Shown here: piece after piece, positions 46,292-54,520 of the stretch
Numbering within the stretch: position 1 is the first letter of the stretch
How the letters are laid out: each line of letters begins with the position of its first letter
Assembly (NCBI RefSeq): GCF_000384035.1
Contig: NZ_KB913024.1
Coordinates: 883,655-947,654, forward strand
Length of the DNA: 64,000 nt
Reading direction: 5' to 3'
Source: Actinopolyspora mortivallis DSM 44261
GTDB taxonomy: Bacteria > Actinomycetota > Actinomycetes > Mycobacteriales > Pseudonocardiaceae
Program-made: the position numbers and the translations under genes
Notes under the pieces: generated by a model
Database searches by the model: none
The model's input: only the letters and a program-made list of their open reading frames with translations
Told to the model about the DNA's origin: nothing

Positions 46292-47974
46292 ATGTCATCC
46301 GAGGCCCGAGGTGTGCATGAGATCAGTAACCGGTACGTGGACGAGCTGGCCGAGCTCGACCCGATCACCGCTACGTCCCTGGGAGTTCCGGTTCGTCAGC
46401 AGGAGCTGACGGATTACTCGCCGGAGGGCCACCGAGCGCGTGGTGAGCTGGCCCGGCGCGCCCTGGCCGAGATGTCGGAGGTCGAGCCGGTCGACGAGGC
46501 CGAGGCGGTGGCCAAGGCCGTGTTCACCGAGCGGGTGGGACTCGAGGTCGAACTCCACGAGGCCGGTGCCGACATGTCGTCGTTGAACGTCATCGCCAGC
46601 CCGGTGCAGGAACTGCGTCAGGTCTTCGATCTCATGCCGGGTGACACCGCCGAGCAGTGGCACGACATAGCCAAACGGATGGCCGCGCTGCCCACGGCGG
46701 TGAAGGGACTGACCTCGGGACTGGCCGAGGCCGCCGCCCGGGGACAGGTCTCGGCGGCACGCCAGGTCAAACGGGTCGCCGAGCAGTGCGACACCTGGTC
46801 CGGACGCCGCGACGGCGGTTCCTTCTTCACCGCCCTGATCACGCGTGCCGGCGAGGTGGAGCCCGCGTTGCGGAACGAGCTGGAACGGGGTGCGGCCCTG
46901 GCCTCCGAGGCCTACGCGGAGCTGGCCGACTTCCTGCGGGAGGAGTTGCTGCCGCAGGCCCCGGCAGAGGACGCCGTGGGGGAGGAGCGCTACCGGCTCT
47001 GGTCGCGGTACTTCATCGGCGCGGACCTGGACCTGCGCGAGGCCTACGAGTGGGGCTGGAACGAGTTCGCCTCCATCGAGGCCGAGATGAAGCGGGTGGC
47101 GGACCGCATCAAACCCTCGGCCACCCTGGCGGAGGCCGCCGCCGCGCTGGACGCCGACCCGCGCTACCGGGTGCACGGGCAGCGGGCCCTGGCGCAGTGG
47201 ATGCAGCGGGTCTCCGACCGCGCTCTGGGGGAGCTGCGTCGCACCCAGTTCGACATTCCCGATCCCCTGATGACTCTGGAGTGCCGCATCGCTCCGCCCG
47301 GAGGGGGAACCGGGGCGTACTACACGCCTCCCACCGACGACTTCAGTCGCCCCGGACGCATGTGGCGTTCCGTGCCCGCGGACAAGGAGGAGTACCCCAC
47401 CTGGCGCGAGTTGTCCACTGTGTACCATGAGGGGGCTCCCGGCCATCATCTGCAGGTGGCGACGGCCGTGTACCAGGCCCACCGCCTGAACAAGTTCCAA
47501 CGTCTGGCCTGCACCGTCTCCGCCCACGCGGAGGGGTGGGCGTTGTACGCGGAGCGGCTCATGCGGGAGCTGGGTTACCTGTCCGACGACGGTGACCTGC
47601 TGGGAATGCTCAACGAGCAGTTGTTCCGCGCGGCCAGGGTGATCGTGGACATCGGCATGCACCTGCGGCTGCCGATCCCCCAGGGCACCGGATTCCACGA
47701 GGGGCGGACCTGGACACCGGAACTCGGGCTGGAGTTCATGCTCACCCGCACGATCACCGACACCGCCAACGTGCGGGACGAGATCGACCGCTATCTCGGC
47801 TGGCCAGGCCAGGCCCCTTCGTACAAGCTCGGCGAGCGCCTCTGGTTGTCCGCCCGGCAGGAGGCCCAGCAGCGGCACGGTGCGGACTTCGACCTGAAAC
47901 GGTTTCACCGCGAGGCGCTGGAAATGGGGTCGATGGGGCTGGACACCCTGCGCGAGCGGCTTTCGGGGATCTGA
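46292..47974 (+). CDS. DUF885 family predicted metallopeptidase
   Basis: 560 residues, largely helical, no signal peptide. The C-terminal half has the zinc motif YHEGAPGHHLQ and later SAHAEGWALYAERLMRELGY, the second metal-ligand helix; together they resemble M32/M3-like gluzincin carboxypeptidases. Homologues are annotated as DUF885 proteins and at least some are dipeptidases. Substrate here unknown. ATG 46292 with TAGCGT six bases before it looks leaderless. Divergent from lppM and convergent with the GNAT gene. Confidence 0.9.
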   Translation: MSSEARGVHEISNRYVDELAELDPITATSLGVPVRQQELTDYSPEGHRARGELARRALAEMSEVEPVDEAEAVAKAVFTERVGLEVELHEAGADMSSLNVIASPVQELRQVFDLMPGDTAEQWHDIAKRMAALPTAVKGLTSGLAEAAARGQVSAARQVKRVAEQCDTWSGRRDGGSFFTALITRAGEVEPALRNELERGAALASEAYAELADFLREELLPQAPAEDAVGEERYRLWSRYFIGADLDLREAYEWGWNEFASIEAEMKRVADRIKPSATLAEAAAALDADPRYRVHGQRALAQWMQRVSDRALGELRRTQFDIPDPLMTLECRIAPPGGGTGAYYTPPTDDFSRPGRMWRSVPADKEEYPTWRELSTVYHEGAPGHHLQVATAVYQAHRLNKFQRLACTVSAHAEGWALYAERLMRELGYLSDDGDLLGMLNEQLFRAARVIVDIGMHLRLPIPQGTGFHEGRTWTPELGLEFMLTRTITDTANVRDEIDRYLGWPGQAPSYKLGERLWLSARQEAQQRHGADFDLKRFHREALEMGSMGLDTLRERLSGI

Positions 47975-47989
47975 CCGCGGAGACCCGAC

Positions 47990-48011
47990 GGGGCCGGTGC
48001 CGACCGGCCCC
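47990..48011. terminator. Bidirectional hairpin, DUF885 gene / GNAT gene
   Basis: Perfect 9-bp stem 47990-47998 with 48003-48011, four-base loop, between convergent genes. Confidence 0.7.
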
Positions 48012-48052
48012 GGTGCGCTCGGGGACGCTCTCCGTGTGGGGCGTCGCTCGGC

Positions 48053-48625
48053 TCACGTGTCCAGCGGCAACGACCTGCCGAGCACCGCGAAGGGCCGGGG
48101 GTCCCCCATGAAGCGGTGGTTGCGGAGTATGTCGGTGAATCCCATCCGGCGGTAGAGTCGCCACGCCCTGGTGGGGCCCTCCGGGGTGGACAGCAACACG
48201 TTCGCCCCGGGCGCCGTGGCGAGCAGGGTACGCAGCATGCTCCGGCCGAGTCCGTGTCCCTGGGCCTCGGGGTGCACGTGGAGTTCGGTCAGTTCGAAGT
48301 AGTCGTCCAGCCAGCCCTTGACCTGGTCCGGGGGGAGGTGTTCCTGCATCCCCCGGCGTACCTGCTCGTGCCACCACTGTCCGGCGTCCCCGGAGTAGCC
48401 GTAGCCGATCCCGCTCAGCTCGTCGCGGTCGTCGAAGGCGGCGACGCAGCGCCAGCCGGAGCGGGACATGTGGGCCGACCAGACCGGGATGCGCTGTTGG
48501 GTCGTCCAGGAGGGGTATCCCATCGCCGTGACGTAGAGCCGTACGGCTTCGGGGAGGCGGGCGCGCAGTTCCTCGGTGGAGAGTTCCACCACTCGTTCAC
48601 AACGTGGAGAGGGTGCAGCGGTCAC
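48053..48625 (-). CDS. GNAT family N-acetyltransferase
   Basis: 190-residue cytosolic acetyltransferase. The acetyl-CoA motif A is ELHVHPEAQGHGLGRSML (QxxGxG), followed by NVLLSTPEG and RLYRRMGFTDI, the usual C-terminal block. A Trp/Tyr-rich N-terminal part (AMGYPSW) may shape the substrate pocket. Location corresponds to Rv2170, which acetylates isocitrate lyase in M. tuberculosis; whether the same holds here is unknown. GTG 48625 is eight bases after a TAAGGT box, so it may be leaderless or nearly so. Confidence 0.9.
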   Translation of the reverse strand: MTAAPSPRCERVVELSTEELRARLPEAVRLYVTAMGYPSWTTQQRIPVWSAHMSRSGWRCVAAFDDRDELSGIGYGYSGDAGQWWHEQVRRGMQEHLPPDQVKGWLDDYFELTELHVHPEAQGHGLGRSMLRTLLATAPGANVLLSTPEGPTRAWRLYRRMGFTDILRNHRFMGDPRPFAVLGRSLPLDT

Positions 48626-48777
48626 GGGTCAGCACCTTAGAGGATTCCCGGAAGTGTTCGCCTGTCGGTAGGACGCTGCGGAACCACCGTGTCACACAAC
48701 GCCGTGCTCGTCGGTCTCGCCGGTGGAACCGTGGCACCGGGTTGTCCGCCCGGCAGGAGACCGGTCGGTCCGCGCGG

Positions 48778-48897
48778 TCACTTGTCGCGCCGGTTCCACA
48801 GGTTGCGCAACAGCAGGATCACGATGACGAGCAGCATCAGGGCCACGACCAACTGGCCCCAGAACGAGGAGAACCCGGTCGGGTCGGCCTGCAGCAT
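48778..48897 (-). CDS. 39-residue single-pass membrane microprotein, leaderless
   Basis: Small open frame, ATG 48895-48897 to TGA 48778-48780. Its product has a short N-terminal part (MLQADPTGFSSFWGQ), a membrane helix (about residues 15-31, LVVALMLLVIVILLLRN) and a basic end (WNRRDK), a classic N-out single-span layout. On the minus strand TAGGCT (48909-48904) and six bases precede the ATG exactly, so an mRNA would start at A of ATG. I know no family for it. It lies between the GNAT gene and the divergent DUF3046 gene. Evidence is sequence pattern only. Confidence 0.6.
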   Translation of the reverse strand: MLQADPTGFSSFWGQLVVALMLLVIVILLLRNLWNRRDK

Positions 48898-48903
48898 GTC
48901 CCC

Positions 48904-48909
48904 AGCCTA
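48904..48909 (-). promoter_or_regulatory. -10 box of the microprotein gene, leaderless arrangement
   Basis: TAGGCT on the minus strand, six bases, then ATG at 48897. The same box and spacing precede the reductase gene (10706) and the HAD gene (51984). Confidence 0.55.
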
Positions 48910-48971
48910 GCCGTTCCGGAACGGGGTGGGCCCGCTCCCTCCGCCGGGACGGCGGGCCGTGTCGGTGCCCG

Positions 48972-48977
48972 TAGAGT
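48972..48977 (+). promoter_or_regulatory. -10 box of the DUF3046 gene, leaderless arrangement
   Basis: TAGAGT, seven bases, then ATG at 48985. Confidence 0.6.
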
Positions 48978-48984
48978 GGGGTCG

Positions 48985-49179
48985 ATGCGCTACACAGCTC
49001 TGCGGCAGCGGATGGCCGAGGAATTCGGTGAGATCAGGGCCGACACCCTGGCCAGGGACCACGTGCTGGCCGCGTTGGGGGAGCGCACCGTCAACGAGGC
49101 CCTCGAGGCCGGTTGGGAGCCCAAGCGGGTCTGGACCGTGCTCTGCGACGCCTTCGAGGTGCCGCCCCGACGGCGCTGA
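48985..49179 (+). CDS. DUF3046 family small protein
   Basis: 64 residues, soluble, helical: MRYTALRQRMAEEFGEI, DTLARDHVLAALGERTVNEALEAG, and the conserved PKRVWTVLCDAFEVP block. Family DUF3046 sits just upstream of recA across actinobacteria (Rv2738c). Function unknown; proximity to recA suggests a link to DNA repair only by context. ATG 48985 has TAGAGT seven bases before and no ribosome site. Here a DUF4383 gene on the opposite strand separates it from recA. Confidence 0.88.
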   Translation: MRYTALRQRMAEEFGEIRADTLARDHVLAALGERTVNEALEAGWEPKRVWTVLCDAFEVPPRRR

Positions 49180-49210
49180 ACCGTCGAACGACTCCTCGTT
49201 CCCGCGGGGG

Positions 49211-49936
49211 TCAGCGCTGGACCTCCTCCTCCGCGTTCCCCGAGGCGGCCCCGCCGCCGCGCTGCTGTCGCAACGCCTGTTGCAGGTGAGCGTAGTGCTC
49301 GTAGGCGCGGCGCCGTTCCGCCCTGGCCAGGCGAGTCGCCTCGGTGCGCACCAGTCTCTCCTGCTCCGGGGTGGCATGTCCCTCGCCGAGGGCCACTTCG
49401 GCGTCGGCGAGCGGTTTCAGTTCCTCGGCGCGTTGGCGCTCGCGGGCGCGCTGTTCGGGCACCTCCCCCTCGGGAGGTTCGTGTCTGCGGTAACGCACGA
49501 AGGGATTGTCGCTGGGCAGGCCGCCGCTGATTCGGCCGTACAGGCCCACGAACAACAGCAGCATGCCCGCCACGAGGCTGAACACGACGTTCTGTATCTC
49601 GAAGGCCAGCAGGTTCCAGGCCGTGTCGAGCACGGCCAGGTTGAGCAGGCCGGAGAGCAGGAACAGTCCGCCGATCGTGGCTGTCGTGGTGGAGGCGAGC
49701 GGTCCGCCCACTGCTGCGGCGGCGATCAGCACGGCCCCCACGATCACCGAGATCAGCGAGAGCAGCCCGTTGCTGGACAGCCCCAGTATCTGGGTTCCGC
49801 TGGTGGAGAAGAAGCCGAGGTTGTTGGTGAAGCCCAGCACTCCGAAGGCGATCAGTCCGCCCCCGAACGCGGCGGCTCCCGCGCGGTAGACCTTGCTCAA
49901 CCAGTGCTCAGGGGGAAGGTAGCGGTCGATGCGCAT
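49211..49936 (-). CDS. DUF4383 family membrane protein
   Basis: 241 residues with four predicted membrane helices in the first ~150 residues (GAAAFGGGLIAFGVLGF, LSLISVIVGAVLIAAAAVGG, TIGGLFLLSGLLNLAVL, VVFSLVAGMLLLFVGLYG), then a charged, Arg/Glu/Ala-rich cytoplasmic tail that should be helical. DUF4383 proteins are common in actinobacteria and of unknown role. The ATG at 49936 follows GGGAGGTGCCCG. It is inserted between DUF3046 and recA and is transcribed away from recA. Confidence 0.86.
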   Translation of the reverse strand: MRIDRYLPPEHWLSKVYRAGAAAFGGGLIAFGVLGFTNNLGFFSTSGTQILGLSSNGLLSLISVIVGAVLIAAAAVGGPLASTTTATIGGLFLLSGLLNLAVLDTAWNLLAFEIQNVVFSLVAGMLLLFVGLYGRISGGLPSDNPFVRYRRHEPPEGEVPEQRARERQRAEELKPLADAEVALGEGHATPEQERLVRTEATRLARAERRRAYEHYAHLQQALRQQRGGGAASGNAEEEVQR

Positions 49937-50075
49937 CGGGCACCTCCCGGCACACGTGGTGCTCGTGGTAGCGGTGACTGAGTGCCGCTGCCGTCTCAGT
50001 ATCCCCCTTTCAGGGGTAGATCGCACCTGGTCAGCGTCCACCTCGTCACACGGGAGAGGGGAATCGGGGGCGTTA

Positions 50076-50091
50076 TCGAACACCAGTTCGG
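50076..50091 (+). promoter_or_regulatory. LexA (SOS) box of recA
   Basis: TCGAACACCAGTTCGG matches the actinobacterial SOS box TCGAAC-N4-GTTCGA except for the last base. It lies just upstream of a TAGAAT -10 box (50093-50098), where LexA would block RNA polymerase. Transcription start near 50105, leader of about 110 bases. Confidence 0.82.
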
Positions 50092-50216
50092 GTAGAATGG
50101 ATCCACAGCGGGCGCGGCTGTCCACGGGTCGACGAACCGGCGGTCGGACTGTCGGCCCTTCCCCGTAGCGTCGGTACCTGAGACCACGACCCTTCGACCC
50201 GACCGAGGTGGCCCCG

Positions 50217-51299
50217 ATGGCAGCAACATCCGACAAGGGCGGCGACAAGAGCAACGACAAGAACAAGGCGCTCGAACTCGCCATCGCCCAGATCGACAAG
50301 CAGTTCGGCAAGGGATCGGTGATGCGGCTGGGCGAGGACACGCGTCCGGCCGTGGAGGCCATTCCCACCGGTTCGATCGCGCTGGACGTCGCCCTCGGGA
50401 TCGGGGGACTGCCCCGGGGGCGCGTCGTCGAGATCTACGGCCCGGAGAGCAGCGGTAAGACCTCGGTGGCCCTGCACGCGGTGGCCAACGCCCAGAAGGC
50501 GGGGGGCACGGCCGCGTTCATCGACGCCGAGCACGCGCTGGATCCCGAGTACGCCAAGGCGATCGGAGTGGACACCGACTCGCTGCTCGTCTCCCAGCCC
50601 GACACCGGCGAGCAGGCGCTGGAGATCGCCGACATGCTGATCCGCTCCGGCGCGCTGGACGTGATCGCCATCGACTCCGTGGCCGCCCTGGTTCCCAAGG
50701 CCGAGATCGAGGGCGAGATGGGGGACAGCCACGTCGGCCTGCAGGCCAGGCTGATGAGTCAGGCGTTGCGCAAGCTGACCTCGGCGCTGTACACCTCGCA
50801 GACCACGGCGGTGTTCATCAACCAGCTCCGCGAGAAGGTCGGAGTGATGTTCGGCTCTCCCGAGACGACCACGGGAGGCAAGGCGTTGAAGTTCTACGCC
50901 TCGGTCCGACTGGACGTGCGCAGGATCGAGACTCTCAAGGACGGGTCCGACGCCGTCGGTAACCGCACGCGGGTCAAGGTGGTCAAGAACAAGGTGAGCC
51001 CACCGTTCAAGCAGGCCGAGTTCGACATCATCTACGGGCACGGCATCAGCCGCGAGGGCTCGTTGATCGACATGGGTGTCGAGCACGGGTTCATCCGCAA
51101 GTCCGGAGCCTGGTACACCTACGAAGGCGACCAGCTGGGGCAGGGCAAGGAGAACGCGCGCAAGTTCCTGCGGGACAACCCCGACATCGCCAACGAGATC
51201 GAGAAACGCATCAAGGAGAAGCTGGGCATAGGTTCGGGCTCCCCCTCCGAGGCGCAGCAGCAGGGACAGCAGGATGAGCCCGCGCCGGTGGAGTTCTGA
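50217..51299 (+). CDS. recA: Recombinase A
   Basis: ATP-dependent strand exchange and LexA-cleavage co-protease. 360 residues, normal length with no intein. Walker A GPESSGKT (75-82), [13 protein letters not shown] (Walker B), the L1/L2 loops ([21 protein letters not shown] and [10 protein letters not shown]), and a Gln/Glu-rich acidic C-terminal tail. The ATG at 50217 follows GAGG by eight bases; GTG 50208 is less likely. A LexA box lies upstream. recX follows 22 bases downstream of the stop. Confidence 0.97.
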   Translation: MAATSDKGGDKSNDKNKALELAIAQIDKQFGKGSVMRLGEDTRPAVEAIPTGSIALDVALGIGGLPRGRVVEIYGPESSGKTSVALHAVANAQKAGGTAAFIDAEHALDPEYAKAIGVDTDSLLVSQPDTGEQALEIADMLIRSGALDVIAIDSVAALVPKAEIEGEMGDSHVGLQARLMSQALRKLTSALYTSQTTAVFINQLREKVGVMFGSPETTTGGKALKFYASVRLDVRRIETLKDGSDAVGNRTRVKVVKNKVSPPFKQAEFDIIYGHGISREGSLIDMGVEHGFIRKSGAWYTYEGDQLGQGKENARKFLRDNPDIANEIEKRIKEKLGIGSGSPSEAQQQGQQDEPAPVEF

Positions 51300-51321
51300 G
51301 CCGGGGAGGGACGGTGGCGAG

Positions 51322-51921
51322 GTGAGCCGAACCCGTTCGGGGGACGGTGCCACCGGAGATGTTCCGGCGGACGAGGGCGAGTACGCGGAGGCCGCCGAGG
51401 CGGTCGGCACGGAGGCCGCCGAGAGGCTCGCCCGCGACACCGTGTACCGCCTGCTGAGTACACGGGCGCGCAGCCACGCCGAGCTGCTGCGCGCCCTGCG
51501 TCGGCAGGGGATCGACGCGGACACGGCGCACGCGGTGCTGGACAGGTTCGTCGCGGCGGGACTGGTCGATGACGCCACGTTCGCCGCGGAGTGGGTGCGT
51601 AGTCGCCACCGCGAACGCGGTCTCGGCCGCAGGGCGTTGGAGGAGGAGCTGCGCGGCAAGGGGATCGACGGGGACACCGTCCGGGCCGCGCTGGACAGTG
51701 TGGACACCGACGCCGAAGTGGAACGTGCCCGCCAGCTGGTACGCCGCAGGGCGCGGGGGATGACCGCCGTCGAGCCACGGACCAGGGCACGTCGGTTGTT
51801 GGCGATGCTCGCGCGCAAGGGATACGGTCAGGCGCTGGCCTACCGCGTCGTGCGGGAGGAACTGGAGTCCTCGGGAACCTCCTTCGAGGAGTTGCCCGGG
51901 GACGTGGAGCCGGATCCGTGA
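51322..51921 (+). CDS. recX: RecA regulator RecX
   Basis: Binds RecA filaments and dampens their activity. About 199 residues: an acidic N-terminal extension, then three tandem three-helix repeats (DTVYRLLSTRARSHAELLRAL; LVDDATFAAEWVRSRH...LGRRALEEEL; ARRLLAMLARKGYGQALAYRVV). Start uncertain: GTG 51322 is 13 bases after GGAGG, while ATG 51274 would overlap recA by 26 bases. Either way it is coexpressed with recA from the SOS promoter. Confidence 0.92.
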   Translation: MSRTRSGDGATGDVPADEGEYAEAAEAVGTEAAERLARDTVYRLLSTRARSHAELLRALRRQGIDADTAHAVLDRFVAAGLVDDATFAAEWVRSRHRERGLGRRALEEELRGKGIDGDTVRAALDSVDTDAEVERARQLVRRRARGMTAVEPRTRARRLLAMLARKGYGQALAYRVVREELESSGTSFEELPGDVEPDP

Positions 51922-51971
51922 GCCGTTCCGGTGTGGGTGACCTCTGCCTGGGCTCGCGGAAGGGGAGTCGA

Positions 51972-51977
51972 TAGGCT
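51972..51977 (+). promoter_or_regulatory. -10 box of the HAD gene, leaderless arrangement
   Basis: TAGGCT, six bases, then GTG at 51984. Confidence 0.6.
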
Positions 51978-51983
51978 CCGCCG

Positions 51984-52664
51984 GTGAGCGAATCGACCGT
52001 CGTGCCCGCTGGGCATCACATAGTGTGGGACTGGAACGGGACGCTGCTGGCGGACAACCACGCCGTCATCGCGGGGGTCAACGCGGTGTGCTCGGCCTTC
52101 GGAGCGAGTCGGGTGGATCTCGAACAGTGGCGCGCGATCTTCGGCAGGCCGTTGCGGCGTTCCTACGAGAGACTGTTGGGCCGTGAACTCGGGCAGCGGG
52201 ACTGGCCCACGATCGACCGGACGTACCATGAGACGTACCGGGCGCTGCTGCACACCTGCGAGCTGGCCCCCGACGCGTGGGACTCGCTGCGGGACTGGTC
52301 GGAGACCGGAGGCAGTCACTCCCTGCTGTCCATGTTCTTCCACGAGGAACTGGTCCCGTTGGTGGAGAGTTTCGGTCTGGAGGGGTTCTTCGAGCGCGTC
52401 GAGGGGTTGCGGGACTCCACCGGAGGTGGTTCCAAGACCGCCCATCTCGCCGCGCACCTGGACTCGCTCGGCCTGCGGGCCTCCGAGGTCGTGGTCGTCG
52501 GGGACGTGGTCGACGACGCCGAGGCCGCCGAGCGGGTGGGCGCGGGATGTGTGCTCGTGTCCACCGGAGTGATGTCACGCGCGGCGTTGGAGGCCACCGG
52601 TCGACCGGTGGCCGACTCGTTGCGCGAGGCCGTGGGGATGCTCGCCGGGGCCAGGGTGGTGTGA
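51984..52664 (+). CDS. HAD-superfamily hydrolase (phosphatase-like)
   Basis: 226 residues with a helical cap (about 20-100) and the Rossmann core. Motif I is VWDWNGTL: the nucleophile Asp is present, but the second acidic residue of DxD is Asn, a variant common in actinobacterial homologues. Motif III lysine is likely in GGGSKTAHL, motif IV in VVVVGDVVDDAEAAERVG. Probably a small-molecule phosphatase such as a phosphoglycolate-type enzyme; substrate unknown. GTG 51984 preceded by TAGGCT plus six bases (leaderless). It follows recX by 62 bases. Confidence 0.88.
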   Translation: MSESTVVPAGHHIVWDWNGTLLADNHAVIAGVNAVCSAFGASRVDLEQWRAIFGRPLRRSYERLLGRELGQRDWPTIDRTYHETYRALLHTCELAPDAWDSLRDWSETGGSHSLLSMFFHEELVPLVESFGLEGFFERVEGLRDSTGGGSKTAHLAAHLDSLGLRASEVVVVGDVVDDAEAAERVGAGCVLVSTGVMSRAALEATGRPVADSLREAVGMLAGARVV

Positions 52665-52706
52665 TCCGGACCGCCCGGCCTCGGGGGTCTTGAACCCGGA
52701 AACCTA

Positions 52707-52725
52707 TTTGTTTAGCCTAACCTAA
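52707..52725 (+). promoter_or_regulatory. IdeR/DtxR iron box
   Basis: The 19 bases match the IdeR/DtxR consensus palindrome (TTAGGTTAGGCTAACCTAA) at 16 positions, with the right half CTAACCTAA perfect. It lies 29 bases before the siderophore-binding lipoprotein gene, in a locally AT-rich patch. Iron repression is expected. Confidence 0.82.
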
Positions 52726-52753
52726 ACATCGTTTCCGGTATCAAGGATGATCA

Positions 52754-53803
52754 ATGTCGCGCAACACGTTCGGTCCACTGAGTTCGGGCATCAGCCGCAG
52801 AGGGCTGTTGGGCGGGGCAGGTGTGCTGCTGCTCACGGCCTGTGCCCCCGGCAAGGGGGATGATGCGGGAGGCTCCTCCGGGGAGGACGGGTTCCCGGTG
52901 CGGATCGACCACAAGCACGGCACCACCGAGATCCCCAGGCGGCCGAAGCGTGTGGTCACGGTCGGACTCACCGACCAGGACACCGTGCTCGCCCTCGGCA
53001 CCGCCCCAGTGGGCGCGCGCGAGTGGTTCGGTGGCAAGGACGGGGCGCTGTGGCCGTGGGCGCGCGAGGCCCTCGGTCAGCGGGACCTGCCCGAGGTGCT
53101 GGCCCGCGAGGAGCTGGAGTTCGAACGGATCGCCGCGCTGAATCCCGACGTGATCATCGGAGTGAACTCGGGGCTGAGTGAGCAGGAGTACACCAAGCTC
53201 TCCCGGATAGCCCCCACCGTCGCGCAACCCGCCGAGTTCGCGAACTTCAGTGTTCCCTGGCAGGACATGACCAGGATCATCGGACGGGCTCTCGGCAGAC
53301 GGGACAAGGCCGAACAGCTGGTTGGCGACATCGAGTCCCGTTTCGGGGACATCAAGTCCCGGCATCCGCGTTTCGAGGGAGCCACCGGACTGCTGGCCAC
53401 CTCGATCAGCGGTGAGGTGTGGGTCTACGCCGAGGGACCCGCCCCCCGGTTGCTTCGTTCGCTCGGCTTCCGGATGCCGCGCGCGGCCAGCGAGCTGTTC
53501 TCCGGAGAGAACCGGGAACCGGTGCAGTTGAGCAAGGAACGCCTCGGGGTTCTCGAATCGGACGTCCTGCTGCTCGGGATCTACGGGTCACCCGAGGACA
53601 GCGTCTCCCGTCAGCAGGTCTACCAGCAGCTCGACACCGTCCGGCAGGGACGGGACATCACGATGCCGCGCGGCAGCACGCTCAACGGCGCGGTCTCGTT
53701 CGCCAGCCCGTTGAGCCTGCCCGTCGCGCTCGACGGACTGGTGCCGCGACTGGTCGCGGCGATCGACGGGGACCCGAGCACCGAGGTGGAGCCGGTGCGC
53801 TGA
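52754..53803 (+). CDS. Iron-siderophore ABC transporter substrate-binding lipoprotein
   Basis: Binds ferric siderophore outside the membrane. 349 residues: signal with twin-arginine-like SRRGLLGG and lipobox LLTAC, then a class III binding protein: N-lobe (GTTEIPRRPKRVVTVGLTDQDTVLALG), NPDVIIGVNSGLSEQEYTKLSRIAPTV, a long linking helix (about 180-205), and the C-lobe. No permease or ATPase gene follows, so it must work with one encoded elsewhere. An IdeR box lies upstream. ATG 52754 with AAGGA nearby. Confidence 0.92.
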   Translation: MSRNTFGPLSSGISRRGLLGGAGVLLLTACAPGKGDDAGGSSGEDGFPVRIDHKHGTTEIPRRPKRVVTVGLTDQDTVLALGTAPVGAREWFGGKDGALWPWAREALGQRDLPEVLAREELEFERIAALNPDVIIGVNSGLSEQEYTKLSRIAPTVAQPAEFANFSVPWQDMTRIIGRALGRRDKAEQLVGDIESRFGDIKSRHPRFEGATGLLATSISGEVWVYAEGPAPRLLRSLGFRMPRAASELFSGENREPVQLSKERLGVLESDVLLLGIYGSPEDSVSRQQVYQQLDTVRQGRDITMPRGSTLNGAVSFASPLSLPVALDGLVPRLVAAIDGDPSTEVEPVR

Positions 53804-53826
53804 CCCGCTCGTTCCGCCGGGACGAA

Positions 53827-53861
53827 CCGCCCGCCGGGTGTCGCGGACACCCGGCGGGCGG
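53827..53861. terminator. Bidirectional hairpin, siderophore-binding gene / eda
   Basis: About 16-bp perfect stem 53827-53842 with 53846-53861 and a three-base loop between convergent genes. Confidence 0.82.
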
Positions 53862-53871
53862 CGGGTCGGGA

Positions 53872-54495
53872 TCAGCCGAGGGCGACGGCCTGGCGGGCCA
53901 GTGCCTCCACTCGGCCCCAGTCATCCTTGCTCAGCGCCTCCCGCGGGGTGAGCCAGGAACCGCCGACGCACCGCACGTTCGGCAGCGCGAGGTAGCGCCC
54001 CGCGTTGTCCGGAGTGATCCCCCCGGTGGGGCAGAAGGTCAACCCGGGGAGTGGGCTGGCCAGGGCCTTGAGATAGGGAACTCCTCCCGCCGGTTCTGCG
54101 GGAAAGAACTTCAGCGCGGTGAAACCGCGCTCGGCGACCCGCAGCGCCTCCGAGACGGTGCTGACGCCCGGCAGGGTGGGCAGGCCGGTCTCGTTGGCCT
54201 CGTCCAGCAGTCGGTCGGTACTTCCCGGGGTGACCAGGTACTCCGCCCCGGCGCGGGCGGCCTTCTCCGCCTGGCCGGGTTCGGTGACCGTTCCCACTCC
54301 CACGGAGAGGTCCTCCACCTCCGCGGTGATGCGCTCGACGGCCTCGAGCGCCACGGGGGTGCGCAGGGTGATCTCCACGGTGCGTATTCCCCCGCGTTGC
54401 AACGCCCGGGCCAACGGCACGGCCTGGGTGGCCTCGTCGAGGACGACCACCGGGATGACCGGGCTGATGTCGAGTATCTCGGTCGCGGCTCGCAT
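53872..54495 (-). CDS. eda: 2-keto-3-deoxy-6-phosphogluconate aldolase
   Basis: Class I aldolase cleaving KDPG to pyruvate and glyceraldehyde 3-phosphate. 207 residues. VEITLRTP carries the catalytic Glu, ALKFFPAEPAGG the Schiff-base Lys, and FCPTGGIT the phosphate-binding loop. ATG 54495 lies 25 bases downstream of the edd stop, so edd-eda form one transcript ending at the 53827-53861 hairpin. With Edd it completes the Entner-Doudoroff route. Confidence 0.95.
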   Translation of the reverse strand: MRAATEILDISPVIPVVVLDEATQAVPLARALQRGGIRTVEITLRTPVALEAVERITAEVEDLSVGVGTVTEPGQAEKAARAGAEYLVTPGSTDRLLDEANETGLPTLPGVSTVSEALRVAERGFTALKFFPAEPAGGVPYLKALASPLPGLTFCPTGGITPDNAGRYLALPNVRCVGGSWLTPREALSKDDWGRVEALARQAVALG

Positions 54496-54520
54496 CGGTT
54501 GTCCGTTTCCTGCTCGTGGG

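Noticed and set aside
50217-51299. Intein in recA, as in M. tuberculosis.
   Set aside because: The reading frame is normal length and the RecA motifs are uninterrupted.
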